From Thermoplasmata archaeon (lineage in GTDB: Archaea > Thermoplasmatota > Thermoplasmata > Lutacidiplasmatales > UBA184): a stretch of DNA of 13,405 nt. The stretch's first letter is position 1. Every line of letters begins with the position of its first letter. A program made the translations under genes and the position numbers. The stretch spans positions 1 through 13,405 of the forward strand of contig JASHQF010000026.1 in NCBI GenBank assembly GCA_030037695.1. Reading direction: 5' to 3'. Shown here piece by piece: positions 7,144 through 13,405 of this stretch. The notes below the pieces were generated by a model. It was given only the letters and a program-made list of their open reading frames with translations, was not told where the DNA came from and did no database searches.

Positions 7144-8412
7144 CTACGAGGAGGCGGCGGCGAGCGGGTACCGCAGGAGGGCGCCGACGCCGCCGAACGC
7201 CTTGGCGAGCATCTCCCCCTCCTCGCTCTCCGTCGAGACGAGGCGGACGGCCGCGCCCGAGGCGACCGCCTTACGGAACAGGCCCTCGACGTAATCCTCG
7301 CTCGACGTCTCCGAGAGCGACCGGGCCCCGCACGCCGGGCACGGGCCGTCCAGCACCCGGTCGACCTCCTCGTCGGAGACGGTCCGGCCGAACGTCTTGC
7401 CGCAGGCGCTGCAGGAGAACGTCACTTGGCGGCGGCGGAGGCCGTCCGAGAGCAGCAGGGTCGCGACGGCGCCGGCGTCCAGCGCCTGCTGCACGCCCAC
7501 GGGCCCGTAGGCGGCGAGGCCCTGGTCGGCCTTGCGGATCTCGGCGAGGAGCCGCTGGACGAGCCGCTTCTCCTCGGTGAGCTCGAGCCCGTGGAGCGTC
7601 TGGGTCGCCTTCTCGACGAGCTCCCGCAGCCCGTACTCGTCGGTGTACCCGGTGTCGAACAGCGGCTCGACGACCTTCTGCTGGAGCTCGTAGTGGAGGA
7701 ACCCCTCGCGGAAGAAGAACTCCTTCGTCGCCCCGGGCCCGCCGAGGAGGATCCCCTTCAGCACGTCCTTCTTCGGGAGGAACGTCTCGCCGGCCATCTC
7801 GGCTACCTTGACGAAGAACTCGTGGGCGGCGTGCTCGATCATCCGCTCGAACCGGTGGGCCGACTGCCCGCCCCGTCCGTGCTTGCTCGGGACGAGCGAC
7901 TGCTTGTTCCGGACGACCTCGACGCGCTTGCCCCGCAGCCAGCCGAGGGTCACCTCCGCCCGGTCGACCACGATGAGGCCCCAGAGCTCGGGCTCGTGGA
8001 CCATCCCCGCGAGCGGGTCGAGGAAGAACGTCGAGTCGCACCGGTAGAGGTAGGTGTTGAGCGGCTCGGGCGGCTCGACGATGAACGTCACGGGCTCGGA
8101 CTTGTCGGCCCCGACGGCCTTGCTGCCGACGAAGAACGCGACCCCGTGGGCCGGCGGCTCCTTGAACGCCCGGACGCGGCCCATCAGCGACTCGATCGCC
8201 CACATCACGTTCTTGCGCGTCGTCCGGCTCTTGATGTTGGAGCTCTGGGCGTACTCGTTCCGCAGGTAGCCCATCACGTCGGAGATCTGCTTGCCCGGCG
8301 GCACGTAGAGGCTGATCAGCTCGGTCGCCCGGCCCTTCGCCGCCGCGATCTCGTCCAGTTTGCGCTGGAACGAGTAGCGCGCGAGCTGGGCGTCCTCCTC
8401 GGACGCGCTCAC
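7144..8412 (-). CDS. prf1: Peptide chain release factor aRF1
   Basis: A 422-aa protein, normal length for aRF1, which recognises all three stop codons in the ribosomal A site and triggers peptidyl-tRNA hydrolysis. The stop-codon recognition domain carries NIKS at 59-62 and YxCxxxF (Y123, C125, F129). The catalytic domain carries the GGQ motif at 181-183 in the context KHGRGGQSAHRF; Gln183 positions the hydrolytic water. The C-terminal domain has a four-Cys mini-zinc ribbon at 334-361 (CSAC, CPAC). The start is GTG at 8412, which gives the expected N-terminus (ARYSFQRKLDEI follows soon after). It lies 98 nt downstream of the thioredoxin gene on the same strand. No AT-rich promoter element is seen in that spacer, so it may be co-transcribed with thioredoxin. 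Confidence 0.97.
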   Translation of the reverse strand: MSASEEDAQLARYSFQRKLDEIAAAKGRATELISLYVPPGKQISDVMGYLRNEYAQSSNIKSRTTRKNVMWAIESLMGRVRAFKEPPAHGVAFFVGSKAVGADKSEPVTFIVEPPEPLNTYLYRCDSTFFLDPLAGMVHEPELWGLIVVDRAEVTLGWLRGKRVEVVRNKQSLVPSKHGRGGQSAHRFERMIEHAAHEFFVKVAEMAGETFLPKKDVLKGILLGGPGATKEFFFREGFLHYELQQKVVEPLFDTGYTDEYGLRELVEKATQTLHGLELTEEKRLVQRLLAEIRKADQGLAAYGPVGVQQALDAGAVATLLLSDGLRRRQVTFSCSACGKTFGRTVSDEEVDRVLDGPCPACGARSLSETSSEDYVEGLFRKAVASGAAVRLVSTESEEGEMLAKAFGGVGALLRYPLAAASS

Positions 8413-8471
8413 GCCCCCGCCCCCGCGCCCGCTTCCGTCCCCTCACCCGGCGACCCGGGACCGGAGCCGTT

Positions 8472-8487
8472 CCGGCCGATCGGCCGG
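8472..8487. repeat. 16-bp perfect palindrome between trx and prf1
   Basis: CCGGCCGATCGGCCGG is an exact reverse-complement palindrome with no loop, 60 nt upstream of the prf1 start. Such symmetry could be an operator or an mRNA structure, but GC-only palindromes arise fairly often in this base composition. Confidence 0.4.
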
Positions 8488-8510
8488 TGCCCGGTCCCCC
8501 GGCGAGACAG

Positions 8511-8828
8511 TCAGAGCAGGCGGCGGATGTGCTCGTCGATGACGTCCTCGGGATACGCCCCGACGATCCGGTCGACGAGCTTGCCCTGCTTGTAGAACAG
8601 GAGGGTGGGGATGCTCATGATGCCGAGCGCACCGGCCTTCTCGCCGTTGTCGTCCGAGTTCATCTTGCCGAAGACGACCTTGCCCTTGTACTTCTCGCTC
8701 AAGCGATCGACGATCGGCGAGACGACCCGGCACGGTCCGCACCACGGGGCCCAGACATCGACGACCGCCGCGGGATTCCCCTGGGCGAACTTGTCGAACT
8801 CTCCGCCGCCGATCTCCTGCACTCCCAT
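8511..8828 (-). CDS. Thioredoxin
   Basis: A 105-aa protein, the usual thioredoxin length. The active site WCGPC is at 29-33 inside VVDVWAPWCGPC, and the cis-proline is P74 (SIPT). The fold pattern is complete (VFGKMNSDDN, then PTLLFYKQGKLVDRIVGAYP). It is a cytosolic dithiol-disulfide oxidoreductase, normally reduced by a thioredoxin reductase not encoded here. The frame continues 32 codons upstream of the ATG at 8828, but that stretch contains the promoter. GAGG at 8834-8837, 5 nt before the ATG, supports this start. The gene is divergent from the methyltransferase-like gene and is probably the first gene of the trx-prf1 unit. Confidence 0.95.
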   Translation of the reverse strand: MGVQEIGGGEFDKFAQGNPAAVVDVWAPWCGPCRVVSPIVDRLSEKYKGKVVFGKMNSDDNGEKAGALGIMSIPTLLFYKQGKLVDRIVGAYPEDVIDEHIRRLL

Positions 8829-8860
8829 GAGTTCCTCGACGCCGATTGAGGCGGTCAGGC

Positions 8861-8869
8861 TATTAAAAT
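8861..8869 (-). promoter_or_regulatory. TATA box of the thioredoxin gene
   Basis: Minus-strand ATTTTAATA is the best TATA box in the window, centred about 37 nt upstream of the ATG at 8828. It predicts a leader of about 10 nt that still contains GAGG. Confidence 0.65.
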
Positions 8870-8957
8870 TCGCCGTGAAATTCCGGCCATCACGGGGCCG
8901 GGACGCCCGGGGCTGCGGGGGCACCGTGCGGCGCGGGGGGACGTCGGCGGTACCCTC

Positions 8958-8963
8958 TTTATC
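8958..8963 (+). promoter_or_regulatory. TATA-like box of the methyltransferase-like gene
   Basis: TTTATC is centred 25 nt upstream of the GTG at 8986, which fits a leaderless transcript and supports that start over internal ones. Confidence 0.55.
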
Positions 8964-8985
8964 GCCCGCGGCCTAGGGTCCGGCG

Positions 8986-9801
8986 GTGGCTTCTCCTTCT
9001 CCTCGCTCCGAGCCGTTCGCTCGGGGAGGCTCGCTCCCTCCCTCCTCGCCGGGAGACGCCGTCCCCTACCTCGCTCGCGAGAGCGCGTCCCGGACCGTGG
9101 TCTCGGGGGCGGCGCGACGGGCGATCCGCCAGCGGATGCTGTTCGTGCGCCGGGCGGCCCTCGACCGGATCGTCGGGCTCACCGGCGCGACCCCGCTCCA
9201 GCTCCAGGGGTTCCATCGGGACCTGCGCGAGAGCCCGCTCCCGGACGTCCTGCTCCAGCGGGGCGCGGGGGCGGCGTTCGCCCACGAGATGCCTCAGGGG
9301 GTGCTGCTCTACCTCCTGGTGCGGGCGGCCCGTCCGGGGAAGGTCGTCGAGACCGGAGTACGGCCGGGCTACTCCACGGCGTGGCTCCTCGCCGCGATCG
9401 AGGCGAACGGGGCCGGGGAGCTCGTCTCCCTCGGTCCGGGGCCGGTCGCGGGCCGCTCCGCCGGCGTCGGGGGGGCGACCGTCGGTCAGTTCGTGCCGCC
9501 GGCCCTGCGGGGACGGTGGACCCTCGCCCTCGGCAACACGGAGGGTCGGCTGCGCGAGGTCCTCGCGAGCGCTTCGCCGCTCGACCTGTTCCTGTACGAC
9601 AACGGGCCGGTGGCGTCGCGGGCCCGCTTCGAGCTGCGCGCGGCGTGGGACGCGCTCTCCCCGAGGGGGATCCTGCTCTCGCACCGGATCGATGCCAACG
9701 ACGCGTGGGCGGAGTTCTGCCGCCATCAGGGGCTCCCGCTGCAATTGCTCGATCCGGGTCCGCCCCCGATGGGAGCGCTCTCCGTCCGCCGGTCCGGCTA
9801 G
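8986..9801 (+). CDS. Methyltransf_24-like class I SAM-dependent methyltransferase fold protein, divergent
   Basis: A 271-aa soluble protein. The Rossmann-type core begins at 117 (GKVVETGVRPGYSTAWLLAAIE), matching motif I of the Methyltransf_24 family (E122-x-G ... G128-x-S130). The later strand PLDLFLYDNGP at 198-208 and WDALSPRGILLSHRI at 221-235 match the usual 'aspartate strand, helix, GG-loop strand' order. Two family features are missing. The acidic residue ending strand 2, which normally binds the SAM ribose, is G150 (ELVSLGPGP), and the usual HDSDH-type motif is YDNGP. Substrate and activity are unknown. The N-terminal 50 residues are low in complexity and may be disordered. The GTG at 8986 is chosen for the TATA spacing; a later start at M51 cannot be excluded. 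It is divergent from thioredoxin and convergent with moaB. Confidence 0.7.
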   Translation: MASPSPRSEPFARGGSLPPSSPGDAVPYLARESASRTVVSGAARRAIRQRMLFVRRAALDRIVGLTGATPLQLQGFHRDLRESPLPDVLLQRGAGAAFAHEMPQGVLLYLLVRAARPGKVVETGVRPGYSTAWLLAAIEANGAGELVSLGPGPVAGRSAGVGGATVGQFVPPALRGRWTLALGNTEGRLREVLASASPLDLFLYDNGPVASRARFELRAAWDALSPRGILLSHRIDANDAWAEFCRHQGLPLQLLDPGPPPMGALSVRRSG

Positions 9802-9802
9802 A

Positions 9803-9819
9803 GCCCCCCGCCGGGGGGC
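9803..9819 (+). terminator. GC hairpin just after the methyltransferase-like gene
   Basis: Two bases after the stop, GCCCCCC and GGGGGGC form a 7-bp stem with a 3-nt loop. No T tract follows. It stands in the 126-nt spacer between convergent genes (9802-9927), which otherwise shows only a weaker inverted repeat around 9888-9918 and no gene. Confidence 0.3.
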
Positions 9820-9927
9820 CCGCCGCGGGAGCGAGCGTCCGGAAGGCGTTCGTCGGTTCTGTTGCCGTGGCCCGGCAGGGGATCGGCTCGGCCCCTACGA
9901 CCTTTCGGGGATCGGGCCGGAAGCGCC

Positions 9928-10443
9928 CTAGCGTTCGAGCTCGTCGACCAGGTGGACCGCCGCCGGGAGGATCAGCTTCTCGAACGCCGTGCGGACCGCA
10001 CGCTCGCTCCCCGGCAGGGCGAAGACGGGTTTCCCCGCCACGAGATACAGCCCGGCCCGGCTCATCAGGGCGAGCGCGCCGACCTCGCCGAAGCTCAGCG
10101 ACCGGTAGAGCTCGCCGAAGCCGTCCAACCTGCGGCCCCCCATCACCTCGAGCGCGTTCACCGTGAGGTCCCGCGAGCTCACCCCGGTCCCGCCCACCGT
10201 CGCCGCCACGTGGACCTCCCGCTTCGCGAGCCACGGCTCGAGCTTCTCGCGGACGTCCGCGATCGAGTTCGCGACGAGCGCGTACTCCACGACCCGATGG
10301 CCCGACGCCTCGACCAAGCCGCGCGCCAGGTGACCCGACGGGTCGTCGTCCGCGGTGTGGGTATCGGAGACGGAGAGGACCGCGAATCCGAGGGTCCGCT
10401 CCCCGTCGAGGCGATGCTTGCGCGGGGCCGGCGCCGCCGTCAA
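9928..10443 (-). CDS. moaB: Molybdenum cofactor biosynthesis protein MoaB/Mog family
   Basis: A 171-aa protein. The MPT-binding fold signature is complete: VLSVSDTHT at 22-30, VGGTGVSSRD at 83-92, DGFGELYRSLSFGEVG at 107-122, SRAGLYLVAGKPVFALPGS at 128-146. In archaea, MoaB/Mog proteins adenylylate molybdopterin, preparing it for metal insertion. The TTG start at 10443 overlaps the moaC stop as TTGA, implying translational coupling. The first 15 residues are a short basic tail before the fold. It is the last gene of the cluster that runs from the hemerythrin-like gene through rfcS and moaC. MoaA, MoaD, MoaE and MoeA are not in the window. Confidence 0.93.
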   Translation of the reverse strand: MTAAPAPRKHRLDGERTLGFAVLSVSDTHTADDDPSGHLARGLVEASGHRVVEYALVANSIADVREKLEPWLAKREVHVAATVGGTGVSSRDLTVNALEVMGGRRLDGFGELYRSLSFGEVGALALMSRAGLYLVAGKPVFALPGSERAVRTAFEKLILPAAVHLVDELER

Positions 10444-10889
10444 GGCCGACCGTCCCGTGCCACGCGCTTCTCCATGACCCGCACCGGCCCGAGCGACGTG
10501 CTCGGGTAGAGCCCGCGCCCATCCTTCTCGAGGTATTTCACCATGTCCCAGACGGTGAGCAGCGCCACGGTGGCGCCGACCAGGGCCTCCATCTCGACGC
10601 CGGTCCGATCGACCGTACCGGCCTCGGCCCGGACCCGCACCCCGGTACGGCTCGGGAGGATCTCGACGACCGAGGAGGTGAGCGCGACCACGTGGCAGTG
10701 CGGGACGAGCTCGGGGGTGCGCTTCATGGCGAGGAGGCCCGCGAGCTCCCCGGCGGCGATCGGGTCCCCCTTCTCGACCCTCCGAGCCCGGATCGCACGT
10801 CGCGTGCCCGGCGAGAGCCGGAGCTCGCCGACCACCACGGCCTGGCGCCGGCTCGCGGGCTTCCCTGCGACGTCGCGCTGACGGGCCAC
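10440..10889 (-). CDS. moaC: Cyclic pyranopterin monophosphate synthase MoaC
   Basis: A 149-aa protein, close to the family length. It acts with MoaA in the first step of molybdenum-cofactor synthesis, making cyclic pyranopterin monophosphate from the GTP-derived intermediate. Family signatures are present: MKRTPELVPHCH at 55-66, DRTGVEMEAL at 94-103 and WDMVKYLEKD at 114-123, where D115 and K118 correspond to the catalytic Asp/Lys pair of the family. The residue after CH is Val rather than the usual Pro. The GTG start at 10889 lies 4 nt after the rfcS stop, and the gene ends overlapping the moaB start. This places it inside a polycistronic unit with rfcS. Confidence 0.93.
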   Translation of the reverse strand: MARQRDVAGKPASRRQAVVVGELRLSPGTRRAIRARRVEKGDPIAAGELAGLLAMKRTPELVPHCHVVALTSSVVEILPSRTGVRVRAEAGTVDRTGVEMEALVGATVALLTVWDMVKYLEKDGRGLYPSTSLGPVRVMEKRVARDGRP

Positions 10890-10893
10890 GACG

Positions 10894-11877
10894 TTACCCC
10901 GGGGGCCCGACCCCGGCCGCGAGGTGGGCGAGCACGGCCTCGAGCTGGATCCGGTCCGATGCCCCCTGGGCGAGGCGGAACTCGACCTCCCCGAGGAACT
11001 CCACGAGACGGATCTTCGCGCGGGCCGGGAGGACCGCCTCGTCGATCTCGGGGAGGTAACTGTGGATCGCGCGCAGGATCTCCTCGCCGGCCGCGCCCCG
11101 ATCGGTGAAGATCGCGTAGAGACGCCCCCGGGCCTCCACGAAGTTCCCGCGCAGGGCCGCCGTGAGCATCCCCTCGACCTCTCGGCGGAGCGGGACGGTC
11201 GCGTACTCCTTCACCGTCTCCGCGGTGACCGTGGCGGCGTGCGTCGCGGCGAGCTGCAGGAGGTTCGTCGCCCGGCGCAGGTCGCCCGCGCTCGCCGCGA
11301 CGATCGTCTCGAGCGCCTCGGGTTCGACGCGGGCGCCCTCGGCCGCGGCGATCCGGGTGACGAGGGCGCGGATCGCCTCGGGGCCGTAGGCGCGGAAGCG
11401 GAACACGGCGCACCGCGACTGGATCGGCTCGATGATCCGGGAGGAGTAGTTGCAGGACAGGACGAACCGGCACGACCCCGAGTACCGCTCCATCAGGCGC
11501 CGGAGCGACGCCTGGGCCTCCGCGGTAAGGTTGTCCGCCTCGTCCAGGAAGAGGATCTTGAACCCGACGTCGCCGAGCGGCGCGGTGCGCGCGTACTGCT
11601 TGATCGTCGTACGTACGGTGTCGATCCCCCGCTCGTCGCTGGCGTTGAGCTCGAGGAAGTTCATCTTCCAGGAGTCCCCGAAGAGGTCCCGGGCCAGGGC
11701 GATCGCGGCGGTCGTCTTGCCGGTGCCCGGAGGCCCCGCGAACAGGAGGTGCGGCATCGACCGCTTCTCCGCGTACGAGCGGAGGAGCGGCACGATCGCC
11801 TCCTGGCCGACCATCTCGCGGAGGCTCGACGGCCGGTACTTTTCGACCCAGACGGCGCCTCCCCGGCTCTCGGGCAT
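10894..11877 (-). CDS. rfcS: Replication factor C small subunit (clamp loader)
   Basis: A 327-aa protein of normal length that loads the PCNA sliding clamp together with RfcL. The AAA+ motifs are in order: WVEKYRPSSLREMVGQE at 10-26 (RFC box), Walker A GPPGTGKT at 48-55, LNASDERG at 77-84, Walker B ILFLDEAD at 108-115, sensor 1 SCNYSSRI at 141-148 and the SRC motif at 154-156 that supplies the arginine finger. GDLRRATNLLQ follows as sensor 2, and then the collar domain. No intein is present at the Walker A or SRC sites, where archaeal RfcS often carries one. The ATG at 11877 shares one base with the upstream stop (TGATG), with GGGGGAG a few bases upstream inside the previous gene. It is followed closely by moaC. 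Confidence 0.97.
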   Translation of the reverse strand: MPESRGGAVWVEKYRPSSLREMVGQEAIVPLLRSYAEKRSMPHLLFAGPPGTGKTTAAIALARDLFGDSWKMNFLELNASDERGIDTVRTTIKQYARTAPLGDVGFKILFLDEADNLTAEAQASLRRLMERYSGSCRFVLSCNYSSRIIEPIQSRCAVFRFRAYGPEAIRALVTRIAAAEGARVEPEALETIVAASAGDLRRATNLLQLAATHAATVTAETVKEYATVPLRREVEGMLTAALRGNFVEARGRLYAIFTDRGAAGEEILRAIHSYLPEIDEAVLPARAKIRLVEFLGEVEFRLAQGASDRIQLEAVLAHLAAGVGPPG

Positions 11878-12377
11878 CAGCTCTCCCCCGCCGGCTCGCC
11901 GGCGACCTCATTACGGTTTGCGCGCGGCCCAAGGCCGCCGACCCCGGTCGGCTCCCGGATCGGGACGGGGACGGTTCCGTGCTCCTCCGTGCGGTGCCGG
12001 CGCAACGCCTCCACGAGCAGCCGGCCGTACTGGCCGAGGGCCTGGCGGTGCCCGCCGTGGTCCTCCTGGACGACGACCTCGAGGAGCCCCCGCAGCTCGA
12101 CGACCGAAGCGAGGAAGCGGATGTGCTCGTCGCGGAGTCGCTCCGCCCCCGCTTCGCTGGCCGGAACCCCGTCGCGCGTGGGGTCGTTTCCCCGGGGGGA
12201 CCCGCGGACGTGCGCCTCGAGGCTCGCCGCGAAGTCTAGGACCTGCCGGCGCAGCTCGGCCAGGGGTCGCGCGTCGAGCAGCACGAGGGAACGGCTGAGA
12301 TGGTCGAACCCGTCGATCTCCGAGTCGAACCGGCTCTCGGTCGGCTCGGGACCAGCCCGCTCCGCTGCGGGAAGCAC
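11877..12377 (-). CDS. Hemerythrin-like (HHE) four-helix protein, putative
   Basis: A 166-aa, mostly helical protein. Histidines are spaced as in HHE cation-binding domains: H26 (GFDHLSRSL), H56 (LEAHVRG), H85 (RDEHIRFLASVVELRGLL) and H128 with E131/E132 (LRRHRTEEHGTVP). The usual Glu four residues after the second His is absent (S60), so a complete di-iron site is uncertain. The C-terminal 30 residues look disordered. Hemerythrin-like proteins bind iron and handle oxygen, NO or redox signals, but the assignment here rests on helix and His spacing only. The GTG start at 12377 is 26 nt from a weak AT-rich element. The stop overlaps the rfcS start (TGATG), so the two are likely translationally coupled. 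Confidence 0.6.
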   Translation of the reverse strand: MLPAAERAGPEPTESRFDSEIDGFDHLSRSLVLLDARPLAELRRQVLDFAASLEAHVRGSPRGNDPTRDGVPASEAGAERLRDEHIRFLASVVELRGLLEVVVQEDHGGHRQALGQYGRLLVEALRRHRTEEHGTVPVPIREPTGVGGLGPRANRNEVAGEPAGES

Positions 12378-12400
12378 GCCCGGGAGTGAGGTCGGGGCGG

Positions 12401-12406
12401 AAATCG
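12401..12406 (-). promoter_or_regulatory. Weak TATA-like element before the hemerythrin-like/rfcS cluster
   Basis: Minus-strand CGATTT is centred about 26 nt upstream of the GTG at 12377. It is the only AT-rich hexamer in the 76-nt spacer and would drive the four-gene cluster. Confidence 0.3.
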
Positions 12407-12453
12407 CTTGCCCGACCCGAGGCTGAGGTCTGGCCCATCGCGTCGGGCATGAC

Positions 12454-13405
12454 CTACGGCGCGTGCGTTTCGACCGCCCGAGCCAGGTCGATCGCCGGCG
12501 ACGCCTCTCGGCGCGCGATCCTCAGGTCGAGGCGATAGAGCAGGAACGCGAAGATCGCGCTGACCCCGAGGATCCCGGGCACCGAGAACTCCACGACGAC
12601 GTCCCAGACGAACAAGACCCCCAGCATGCCGACCGCGAACCGGAACTGCGTGCGGTCGAGCGATGACGTGCCCGCGCGGGTGAGGAGGAGCACGAGGACC
12701 AGGAGATCGATCCCCACCAGCTCTCCCGCGGCGCCCCAGGCGGGGACGGAGCGGACCTGGGCCAGGAACAGCACGCCGACCCAGGCCAAGAACCCGAGCG
12801 CTCCGATCAGGACGAGCCCTGCGCGGCTGAGCCGCGAAGGGCCGGCCCGGGGCCGGAGGAGGTCGTTCGGCACCCGAAGGGCGAGACCCACGAGGACAGC
12901 GTCGATCCCGAGGAACAGCGCGAGCGCCGCCGGGCTCGGACCGTGGCCGACCGCGACGGCGAGGACCGCGACCTCGAGGACGTAGATCGCCGAGAGCACC
13001 CCGATCAGGCCGGAGTCCAGCCAGCGATCGTTCCTCGCCTCGGGATACCAGAGGTGGGTGAGGAGGATCGGCAGGGCGATCGAGTACGTCGCGTGGAAGA
13101 CCGTGAGGCCGAGCGCCCAGAGCCAGTTCACCCCGAACGCGTGGCCGTAGCTCCCGAGCAGGCCGACCGGCGCCCCCGACCGCTGGAAGAACGTGTGGAC
13201 CGCGAACCCTTCCTCGGCGATGCCGTAGGCGCCTCCGAGCAAGAGGATCGACGCCCAGCCGCGTCGGTAGGCGACGCAGACCTCCCGGATCAGGAGCGCC
13301 CCGGTCCCGTAGAGCCCGACGTCGAGCGCGAACGATACGGCGAACCCGACCGGGTCGGTGACGAGACGGGAGACCGGGGTCGAGCCCGTCAGCAACTCCG
13401 GGATC
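12454..13405 (-). CDS. Polytopic membrane protein, EE/H motif, 5' end outside window
   Basis: The open frame runs to the right edge. The first visible codons read IPE before a TTG at 13395, so the true start is probably upstream; about 316 codons are visible. Roughly eight hydrophobic helices are seen. Conserved-looking polar residues sit in the membrane: GLYGTGALLIRE near 13314-13280, GIAEEGF around 13221-13204 (E-E pair), and FHATYS with its His at 13095. An EE pair plus a later FxxxxxH-type helix recalls CPBP/ABI intramembrane proteases, but the EExxxR and HxxxN motifs are not clear, so I leave the function open. The C-terminus is short, charged and probably cytoplasmic. It ends 76 nt before the hemerythrin-like gene on the same strand. 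Confidence 0.7.
   Translation of the reverse strand, partial: IPELLTGSTPVSRLVTDPVGFAVSFALDVGLYGTGALLIREVCVAYRRGWASILLLGGAYGIAEEGFAVHTFFQRSGAPVGLLGSYGHAFGVNWLWALGLTVFHATYSIALPILLTHLWYPEARNDRWLDSGLIGVLSAIYVLEVAVLAVAVGHGPSPAALALFLGIDAVLVGLALRVPNDLLRPRAGPSRLSRAGLVLIGALGFLAWVGVLFLAQVRSVPAWGAAGELVGIDLLVLVLLLTRAGTSSLDRTQFRFAVGMLGVLFVWDVVVEFSVPGILGVSAIFAFLLYRLDLRIARREASPAIDLARAVETHAP

Noticed and set aside
6712..8595. 627-codon plus-strand open frame opposite the prf1 region
   Set aside because: It covers aRF1 with intact NIKS and GGQ motifs on the other strand; its low-complexity Glu/Arg/Leu composition is a shadow of high third-position GC.
8829..8924. 32-codon N-terminal extension of thioredoxin
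   Set aside because: It contains the TATA box and the Shine-Dalgarno; the shorter form has the standard thioredoxin length.
10894..11877. Intein in rfcS
   Set aside because: Walker A, Walker B and SRC regions are continuous and the protein has the normal length.
10924..12426. 500-codon plus-strand open frame opposite rfcS
   Set aside because: Antisense to rfcS and the hemerythrin-like gene; no recognisable fold, composition typical of a shadow.
11911..12450. 179-codon alternative frame across the hemerythrin-like gene
   Set aside because: Arg/Pro/Gly-rich without structure, whereas the chosen frame is helical, has the His pattern and overlaps the rfcS start neatly.
1..13405. CRISPR array, IS element or prophage
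   Set aside because: No regularly spaced direct repeats, transposase or phage-type genes were found on reading both strands.

Overview
The window is strongly GC-rich and archaeal. The core genes are archaeal in type: aRF1 (prf1), the replication factor C small subunit (rfcS), an intron-free tRNA-Arg without encoded CCA, and TATA-like boxes about 25 nt upstream of start codons, which suggests leaderless transcripts. A thermopsin-type (A5) secreted protease with the C-terminal beta domain typical of Thermoplasmatota surface proteins points to a high-GC member of Thermoplasmata. The lineage is inferred from gene content only.

Layout. 1-899 (minus): 5' end of a class III cyclase-like protein fused to a TolB/FlgO-like domain, running off the left edge. 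993-1067 (minus): tRNA-Arg(CCT) with its own promoter. 1182-6506: a cell-surface block made of an 845-aa thermopsin/beta-helix secreted protein, a regulator-like protein with two related HTH-plus-sensor-like halves, and a divergently transcribed single-pass glycoprotein; the last two share an intergenic region with a TATA-like near-palindrome. 6553-8828 (minus): thioredoxin, aRF1 and a small membrane protein with a zinc ribbon. 8986-9801 (plus): a divergent Methyltransf_24-like protein. 9928-12377 (minus): a tight cluster of hemerythrin-like protein, rfcS, moaC and moaB, joined by overlaps or gaps of a few bases. 12454-13405 (minus): a polytopic membrane protein cut by the right edge.

How the genes may work together. 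The central block looks like a locus for envelope or extracellular proteins with a candidate local regulator. The rfcS cluster places a clamp-loader subunit in the same likely transcript as two molybdenum-cofactor genes and a putative metal-binding four-helix protein. The trx-prf1 pair is housekeeping. No CRISPR, IS element, intein or obvious prophage was seen, and no stretch over 300 bases lacks a gene. The least explained items are the atypical cyclase active site, the duplicated regulator, the methyltransferase lacking its usual SAM-ribose acid, and the hemerythrin-like/rfcS/moaC/moaB coupling.
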